Source: Pseudomonas sp. R-28-1W-6
GTDB lineage: Bacteria; Pseudomonadota; Gammaproteobacteria; Pseudomonadales; Pseudomonadaceae
Direction: 5' to 3'
Assembly (NCBI RefSeq): GCF_009799925.1
Contig: NZ_WELK01000001.1
Coordinates: forward strand, 744,001-808,000
DNA length: 64,000 nucleotides
Shown here one piece after another: positions 58,792 through 64,000 of the stretch. Numbering within the stretch: the stretch's first letter is position 1; every line of letters starts with the position of its first letter. Below the pieces are notes generated by a model. The model made no database searches. It was not told the DNA's origin and saw only the letters and a program-made list of their open reading frames with translations. Both the position numbers and the translations under genes were made by a program.

Positions 58792-59553
58792 ATGTTGTTG
58801 AAGCGTCTGACTATGGCGGTGCTGGGCCTGGGCCTGCTGTTTTCCGCCCTGGCCCGTGCCGAACTGCCAGCCGACTACAGGGTCGTGCTGCTGACCGAGA
58901 ACTTCCCGCCCTACAACATGGCGACCAACGGCAAGAACTACGCCCGCGAGGAAAACCTCGACGGCATCGCCGTGAAGGTGGTCGGCGAGATGTTCAAGAA
59001 GGCCGGCATCCAGTACCACATGACCCTGCGCTTCCCCTGGGCGCGCATCTACAAGATGGCCCTGGAACTGCCCGACCATGGCGTGTTCGTGACGGCCAAG
59101 CTGCCGGAGCGGGAAAAGCTGTTCAAGTGGGTCGGCCCGATCGGTCCGGACGACTGGGTGATGCTGGCCAAGGCCGACAGCCCGATTACCCTGCTCAGCC
59201 TGGAGCAGGCCAAGCAGTACCGCATCGGCGCCTACAAGGGCGACGCCATCTCGGAGTATCTGCTCAAGCAGGGCCTGGAGCCGCTCAGCTCGCTGCGCGA
59301 CCAGGAGAACGTGGCCAAGCTGATGGGCGGGCAGATCGACCTGTGGGCCACCGGCGACCCCGCCGGCCGCTACCTGGCCAAGCTGGAGGGCGTCAGCGGG
59401 CTGAAGACCGTGCTGCGCTTCGACAGCGCCGAGCTGTATCTGGCCCTCAACCCGGAAACCCCGGACGAGGTGGTCGAGCGCCTGCAGAAGGCCCTCGACC
59501 AGATGCGCGCCGATGGCACGGTGGACAAGATCTTCCAGAGCTACGTGGAGTAA
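58792..59553 (+). CDS. Periplasmic solute-binding protein (SBP family 3), second of the pair
   Basis: 253 residues from ATG 58792, preferred to 58786 because AAGGA is properly spaced; signal peptide about 1-21 (ends ARAEL). Shares VLLTENFPP(F/Y)NMA, ENVAKLMGGQIDLWAT and TPDEVVERLQKALD with its neighbour, so the two arose by duplication. Differences around the ligand cleft (MTLRFPWARIYKMALELPDH) may reflect different ligands. A promoter gap of 154 bp separates the two, so they may be controlled independently. Confidence 0.88.
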   Translation: MLLKRLTMAVLGLGLLFSALARAELPADYRVVLLTENFPPYNMATNGKNYAREENLDGIAVKVVGEMFKKAGIQYHMTLRFPWARIYKMALELPDHGVFVTAKLPEREKLFKWVGPIGPDDWVMLAKADSPITLLSLEQAKQYRIGAYKGDAISEYLLKQGLEPLSSLRDQENVAKLMGGQIDLWATGDPAGRYLAKLEGVSGLKTVLRFDSAELYLALNPETPDEVVERLQKALDQMRADGTVDKIFQSYVE

Positions 59554-59567
59554 TTCCGGCGGACATG

Positions 59568-59594
59568 AAAAACCCGGGCTTGCCCGGGTTTTTT
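59568..59594 (+). terminator. Terminator after the second binding-protein gene
   Basis: Stem AACCCGGGC/GCCCGGGTT with a TT loop and T run, 15 bp after the stop. Confidence 0.9.
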
Positions 59595-59608
59595 GTGACT
59601 GCGGCGCA

Positions 59609-59750
59609 GAGCCTGTTTAGGGTCTTTTGAGCTAGAGCCAGGCAAGGCGAAATTGGGCGAGGACGCGGAGTTTACGAGGTGTAAATGAGCAGTCCGAGCC
59701 CAATTTCAACGCAGCATGGCCGACGATCAAGAGATCCAAGGCAGGTTCTC
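59609..59750. repeat. MITE-like long hairpin repeat, copy 2
   Basis: Imperfect inverted ends (GAGCCTG... / ...GGCAGGTTCTC) around an interior TTTACGAGGTGTAAATGAGC (59671-59690) that matches copy 1 at 11461-11480 except for one base. The right end overlaps the ctpA stop (59749-59751). Confidence 0.7.
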
Positions 59751-61056
59751 AGTCGCCGCGGGTCACGCTCAGGCCCTTCAGCAGGTTGAGCGCCTGGCTC
59801 AGCTGGTAGTCGTCGTCCTGCGGCCGTGCCGGCTTCTCGCTCTTCTTGCCGCTGGGCTTGTCGGCGCCGCCGTTGCCATTGCCCAGGTGGCCCTGCAGGT
59901 CGGCTTCCTTGATGCTCTCGCTGTCCTGCTCGCGGGTCAGCTTGGCGCGCGCCACCTCGATGTCCGGCACGATGCCCTGGGCCTGGATCGAACGGCCCTT
60001 GGGCGTGTAGTACAGGGCGGTGGTCAGCTTCAGGGCGCGGTCGTTGTTCAGCGGCAGCACGGTCTGCACCGAGCCCTTGCCGAAGCTGTCGGTGCCCATC
60101 AGCACGCCGCGCTTGTGGTCCTGCAGGGCGCCGGCGACGATTTCCGAGGCCGAGGCGCTGCCGCCGTTGATCAGCACCACCAGCGGCACGCCTTCGCTGG
60201 CGTCGGCCGGGTCGGCGTTGAAACGCAGCTCGGAGTTGGCGATCCGACCCTCGGTGTAGACGATCAGGCCCTTCTTGAGGAAGTGGTCGGTGACCTCCAC
60301 CGCCGCCTGCAGCACGCCGCCGGGGTTGTTGCGCAGGTCGAGGACCAGGCCGCGCAGCTTGCCGCCATTGTCCTTGCGCAGCTTGGCTAGGGCCTTGCCG
60401 ACTTCCTCGCCGGTATTGATCTGGAACTGGGTGATGCGCAGCAGGCCGTAGCCGTCCTCGAGCAGCTGGCTCTTCACGCTCTTGACCTTGATCACCGCGC
60501 GGGTCAGTTCCACATCGAACGGCTGGCCGCCTTCGCGCACCAGGGTCAGGACGATCTTGCTGCCGGCCTTGCCGCGCATCTTGTCCACCGCTTCCATCAG
60601 CGACAGGCCCTTGGTCGGCTGGCCGTCGATCTTGAAGATCAGGTCGCCGGGCTGGATGCCGGCGCGCGAGGCCGGGGTGTCGTCGATCGGCGTGACCACC
60701 TTGAGGAAGCTGTCCTCCACGCCGACTTCTATCCCTAGGCCGCCGAATTCGCCGCTGGTGCTTTCCTGCAGCTCGGCGAAGGCTTCCGGCTCCAGGTAGG
60801 CGGAGTGCGGATCGAGGTTGCTGAGCATGCCCTTGATGGCGTTTTCCAGCAGGGTCTTGTCGTCCACCGGCTCGACATAGGCCGACTTGATGCGGTCCAT
60901 CACCTCGGCGAAGGTGCGCAGTTCATCCAGCGGCAAGGGCGCCTTGGCGTTTTCCACCGGGGCCGCCACCGGCTCGGGCGCGGCCTGCAGGGCGGGGCTG
61001 CCCGCCAGCAGGCCGAGGGCCAGGGCGAGGGGGGTGAGGCGGTGGAAATGCGACAT
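59749..61056 (-). CDS. ctpA: Carboxyl-terminal processing protease CtpA (S41 family)
   Basis: 435 residues from ATG at 61056 (GGGAG upstream); signal peptide about 1-26. PDZ domain near 95-170 with GLGIEVGVEDSFLKVVTPID and AGIQPGDLIFKIDG; catalytic region with LRNNPGGVLQAAVEV, NGGSASASEIVAGALQDHKR (nucleophile Ser) and SFGKGSVQT (Lys base). The C-terminal 60 residues are Lys/Glu/Gly-rich. In Pseudomonas such proteases cleave peptidoglycan hydrolases. It lies just downstream of envC, which controls hydrolases. Confidence 0.94.
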   Translation of the reverse strand: MSHFHRLTPLALALGLLAGSPALQAAPEPVAAPVENAKAPLPLDELRTFAEVMDRIKSAYVEPVDDKTLLENAIKGMLSNLDPHSAYLEPEAFAELQESTSGEFGGLGIEVGVEDSFLKVVTPIDDTPASRAGIQPGDLIFKIDGQPTKGLSLMEAVDKMRGKAGSKIVLTLVREGGQPFDVELTRAVIKVKSVKSQLLEDGYGLLRITQFQINTGEEVGKALAKLRKDNGGKLRGLVLDLRNNPGGVLQAAVEVTDHFLKKGLIVYTEGRIANSELRFNADPADASEGVPLVVLINGGSASASEIVAGALQDHKRGVLMGTDSFGKGSVQTVLPLNNDRALKLTTALYYTPKGRSIQAQGIVPDIEVARAKLTREQDSESIKEADLQGHLGNGNGGADKPSGKKSEKPARPQDDDYQLSQALNLLKGLSVTRGD

Positions 61057-61094
61057 GTGAACTCCCAGGAATAATTGCGGGCGGCCTCGGGCGG

Positions 61095-62336
61095 TCAGCC
61101 GCGGCACCACTGTGCGGGGTCGCTCGGGCGGCCCTGCTGGCGAATGGCGAAATACAGGGCGGGCGTGTCCTGCCCGCCACTGGTGCCGACGGTGGCGATC
61201 GATTCGCCGGCCCGGACTATGTCGCCGGCCTCTTTGAGCAGGCTTTGGTTGTGGCCGTACAGGCTCAGGTAGCCGTTGCCGTGATCGAGGATGACCAGAA
61301 GCCCGGCGCCGCGCAACCAGTCGGCGAACACCACCCGCCCGCCGTGCACCGCATGCACCTGGCTGCCGGCGCTGGCGCCGATCAGCACGCCGTCCCACTT
61401 GGTGCGCGCATCGCCGCCGCGCGGCGTGCCATAGCGCGCCACCACCCGGCCGTTGACCGGCCACGGCAGCTTGCCCTTGGCCTTGGCGAAGGGGCCGCCG
61501 TAGCTGGCGCCGCTGCTGGTCACGGCCGGGCCGAGGGCCAGCGGCTGGCTGTTCGGCTGGCGCGCCTGCTGCTGTTCGAGCAGGGCCAGGCGCCGTGCTT
61601 CCTCGGCTTCACGCGCCTGGCGGGCGAGGGTTGCCTCGATGGTCTTGAGCACGCGGGTCAGTTCGGCCTGTTCCTGCTGGCGCGCCTTGAGCTTGTGGTC
61701 GCCGGCGCTGTACTGCTTGTTCAGCTTGGCCAGGGCCTGCTGGCGCTCCTTGCGCGCTTCGGCGAGCTGCTCGCGGCGGCTGTCCAGGGCGCTTTTCTGT
61801 TCGCCCAGCTGGGCCTGCTGGGTGGCGATGTCGGTTTCGATATTGGCCAGCTGGCGCAGGGTTTCGTTGAACGCGGCCAGCTGCTCCAGGCGCGCCTGGC
61901 CGAGGTAGTCGTAATAGGTGAGGGTGCGCGAGAACTTTTCCGGCTGCTGCTGGTTGAGCAGCAGGCGCAGCGGCTCCTGCTGGCCGCCCTGGTAGGCGGC
62001 GCGGGCCTGGATGCCGATCAGGCGCTGCTGTTCAAGGCGCGATTGCTGGAGTTTTTTTTTCTCCTGGTCGAGGCGCTGCAGTTCCTCCTCGCTCTTGTTC
62101 ATCTCCTGCTGCAGGCCCTTGACCTGCTTCTCCAGCTGGCCCATCTCGCTTTCGGTGCGCTTGAGGTCCTTCTGCACCCCGGATTTTTCTTTCTGCAGCT
62201 GTTCGAGCAGCTTCTTCAGCTCGGCGACATCGGCGCGCGCGGCCTCCAGCTGTTGCTGGGCGGCGGCTTTCTCGTCGGCGAAGGCGGCCGGGGCGAGCAG
62301 GCTGGTCAGGACTATCAGGGCGAGTGCGCGAAACAT
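61095..62336 (-). CDS. envC: Murein hydrolase activator EnvC
   Basis: 413 residues from ATG at 62336; signal peptide about 1-20. Long coiled coil at about 20-250 (Glu/Gln/Lys/Leu heptads), then a C-terminal LytM-like domain with GSQVHAVHGGRVVFADWLRG near 325 and GNGYLSLYGHNQSLL near 360, in which the usual metal ligands are not all present, as expected for an activator that lacks enzyme activity. It recruits amidases via FtsEX, whose genes lie at 3.3-4.9 kb. A run of nine A (62052-62060 on the complement) codes for part of EKKKLQ. Confidence 0.94.
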   Translation of the reverse strand: MFRALALIVLTSLLAPAAFADEKAAAQQQLEAARADVAELKKLLEQLQKEKSGVQKDLKRTESEMGQLEKQVKGLQQEMNKSEEELQRLDQEKKKLQQSRLEQQRLIGIQARAAYQGGQQEPLRLLLNQQQPEKFSRTLTYYDYLGQARLEQLAAFNETLRQLANIETDIATQQAQLGEQKSALDSRREQLAEARKERQQALAKLNKQYSAGDHKLKARQQEQAELTRVLKTIEATLARQAREAEEARRLALLEQQQARQPNSQPLALGPAVTSSGASYGGPFAKAKGKLPWPVNGRVVARYGTPRGGDARTKWDGVLIGASAGSQVHAVHGGRVVFADWLRGAGLLVILDHGNGYLSLYGHNQSLLKEAGDIVRAGESIATVGTSGGQDTPALYFAIRQQGRPSDPAQWCRG

Positions 62337-62391
62337 GGGCTGTGCAGCACCTGGAGCGGGGAGTCGGCCTAGTATGCCCGTCGCGCCGCGC

Positions 62392-62428
62392 AAAAAAAAC
62401 GCCCGCCGGTGCTGACCGGCAGGCGTTT
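62392..62428 (-). terminator. Terminator between gpmI and envC
   Basis: Hairpin AAACGCC..CCGGT/ACCGG..GGCGTTT, followed on the minus strand by an eight-T run. Confidence 0.88.
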
Positions 62429-62444
62429 CGCGACGCGGGGCGCT

Positions 62445-63980
62445 TTATTTCAGATCGATGATGCTGGTGCCGGTCATTTCCGCCGGAATCGGCATCCCCA
62501 TCAGGGTCAGCAGGGTCGGCGCCACGTCGGCCAGCACGCCACCTGCGCGGATGGTCGCCGGGCGCTTGCCGACATAGATGAACGGCACCGGCTCGCAGGT
62601 GTGCGCGGTGTGCGCCTGGCCGGTGCACTCGTCTTCCATCTGCTCGACGTTGCCGTGGTCGGCGGTGATCAGCGCTTCGCCGCCGACCTTGTCCAGCGCC
62701 GCGACGATGCGCCCGACGCAGGTATCCAGGCATTCCACCGCGGCCACCGCTGCGGAGAACACGCCGGTGTGGCCGACCATGTCGCCGTTGGCGTAGTTGA
62801 CGATGATCACGTCATAACGCTGCTGCTCGATGGCCTCGACTATCTTGTCGGTCACTTCCGGCGCGCTCATCTGCGGCTGCAGGTCGTAGGTGGCGACGTT
62901 CGGCGAGGGGATGAGGATGCGCTCCTCGCCGGCGAACGGCTCTTCGCGGCCGCCGGAGAAGAAGAAGGTGACGTGGGCGTATTTCTCGGTCTCGGCGATG
63001 CGCAGCTGGGTCTTGCCGTTGTTGGCCAGGTACTCGCCGAGCACATTGGTCAGCGGTTCCGGTTTGTAGGCGCTGGGCGCCGGGATGCTCGCCGCGTACT
63101 GGGTGAGCATGACGAAGCCGGCCAGTTGCGGCACGCGCCGGCGCTCGAACTCGTTGAACTCGGGCTCGACGAAGGCGCGGGTCAGCTCGCGGGCACGGTC
63201 GGCGCGGAAGTTCATGAACACCACGGCGTCGCCGTCTTCGACTTTCACCGGTTCGCCGATGGTGGTGGCCTTGACGAATTCGTCGCTCTCGCCGCGCTCG
63301 TAGGCGGCGGCCAGGCCTTCCACGGCGCTGGCGGCGTTGAACTGGCCGGCGCCGTCGACGATCAGGTGGTAGGCCTGCTCGACGCGGTCCCAGCGGTTGT
63401 CGCGGTCCATGGCGAAGTAGCGTCCGGTGAGGCTGGCGATGCGGCCCTTGCCGAGCTTGGCGAAGGTGGCGTCGAGCAGCTCGATGGACGGCTGGGCGCT
63501 CTTCGGCGGGGTGTCGCGGCCGTCGAGGAAGGCGTGCAGGTAGATCTTCTCGGCGCCGCGGCGGGCGGCCAGTTCGGCCATCGCCACCAGGTGGTCCTGG
63601 TGGCTGTGCACGCCACCATCGGAGAGCAGGCCGAGGATGTGCACGGCCTTGCCGGCGCTCACGGCTTTATCCACGGCGCCGGTGATCACGGCATTGTCGA
63701 AGAACTCGCCATCGCGGATCGCCTTGGTCACCCGGGTGAAGTCCTGATACACCACGCGGCCGGCGCCGAGGTTCATGTGGCCGACCTCGGAGTTGCCCAT
63801 CTGCCCGTCCGGCAGGCCGACATCCATGCCGCTGCCCGAGATCAGGCCATGCGGCTGGGTGGCGCGCAGACGGTCATAGACCGGCGTGTGGGCCGCGTGA
63901 ATGGCGTTGTACTCGGGGTTGTCGCTGTGACCGAAGCCGTCGAGGATGATCAGGACCAGGGGTTTGGGCGTGGCGCTCAT
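62445..63980 (-). CDS. gpmI: 2,3-bisphosphoglycerate-independent phosphoglycerate mutase
   Basis: 511 residues, the standard length. It interconverts 3- and 2-phosphoglycerate using two Mn ions. [17 protein letters not shown] near 15-31 and the catalytic Ser in [20 protein letters not shown] near 58-77 are visible, with metal ligands in [29 protein letters not shown] and [10 protein letters not shown]. Complete in the window; 20 bases remain beyond the start. Confidence 0.97.
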   Translation of the reverse strand: MSATPKPLVLIILDGFGHSDNPEYNAIHAAHTPVYDRLRATQPHGLISGSGMDVGLPDGQMGNSEVGHMNLGAGRVVYQDFTRVTKAIRDGEFFDNAVITGAVDKAVSAGKAVHILGLLSDGGVHSHQDHLVAMAELAARRGAEKIYLHAFLDGRDTPPKSAQPSIELLDATFAKLGKGRIASLTGRYFAMDRDNRWDRVEQAYHLIVDGAGQFNAASAVEGLAAAYERGESDEFVKATTIGEPVKVEDGDAVVFMNFRADRARELTRAFVEPEFNEFERRRVPQLAGFVMLTQYAASIPAPSAYKPEPLTNVLGEYLANNGKTQLRIAETEKYAHVTFFFSGGREEPFAGEERILIPSPNVATYDLQPQMSAPEVTDKIVEAIEQQRYDVIIVNYANGDMVGHTGVFSAAVAAVECLDTCVGRIVAALDKVGGEALITADHGNVEQMEDECTGQAHTAHTCEPVPFIYVGKRPATIRAGGVLADVAPTLLTLMGMPIPAEMTGTSIIDLK

Positions 63981-64000
63981 GGGGGCTGGCTCGCTGTGCA

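Overview
The window is a GC-rich gammaproteobacterial chromosome segment that I assign to Pseudomonas. Gene content and order match what I remember of P. aeruginosa: one block like PA0371-PA0382 (M16 proteases, ftsYEX, rpoH, mtgA, thiSG, trmB) and one like PA5177-PA5131 (yrfG, nudE, cysQ, fabY, dctDB, a tRNA-Thr, amino-acid ABC transporter, tRNA-Phe, yggX-mutY-asmA, hisBHAF, ctpA, envC, gpmI). The locus comparisons are from memory, not a database search.

Layout. 1-19.5 kb is core chromosome: envelope proteases, the signal-recognition receptor and divisome ABC pair, the heat-shock sigma factor, thiamine thiazole synthesis, tRNA modification, housekeeping hydrolases, the fatty-acid initiation synthase FabY and the DctB/DctD two-component pair. 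42.7-64 kb is core again: a methyltransferase, a basic-amino-acid-type ABC transporter, DNA repair and iron genes, histidine biosynthesis and envelope/septation genes.

Between them, 19.8-42.7 kb holds two different integrated elements in tandem at the 3' end of tRNA-Thr(TGT). Three copies of a 47-bp stretch of the tRNA (19792-19838, 30397-30443, 42651-42697) delimit them, and only the rightmost copy is part of an intact tRNA gene. Each element is 10.6-12.3 kb with a tyrosine integrase just inside its left repeat, a small AlpA/Xis-type DNA-binding protein, a primase-polymerase replication module, a protein with a GRPxGS motif reminiscent of terminase small subunits, and no recognisable capsid, portal or tail operon. 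They look like phage satellites (PICI/P4-like in lifestyle). Element 1 carries an ApaLI-like restriction enzyme with a DNA methyltransferase. Element 2 carries a train of tightly coupled small genes and, next to the tRNA, an AT-richer three-gene operon (40264-42200) of unknown function placed where satellites usually keep anti-phage cargo. That operon is my best candidate for an undescribed system.

Both elements end with a terminator hairpin immediately 3' of the tRNA sequence, which appears to replace the native tRNA terminator displaced to 19.75 kb. Each also has a repeat-rich noncoding stretch next to its replication genes that could be an origin. In the core, several dispersed palindromic repeats end exactly on stop codons.
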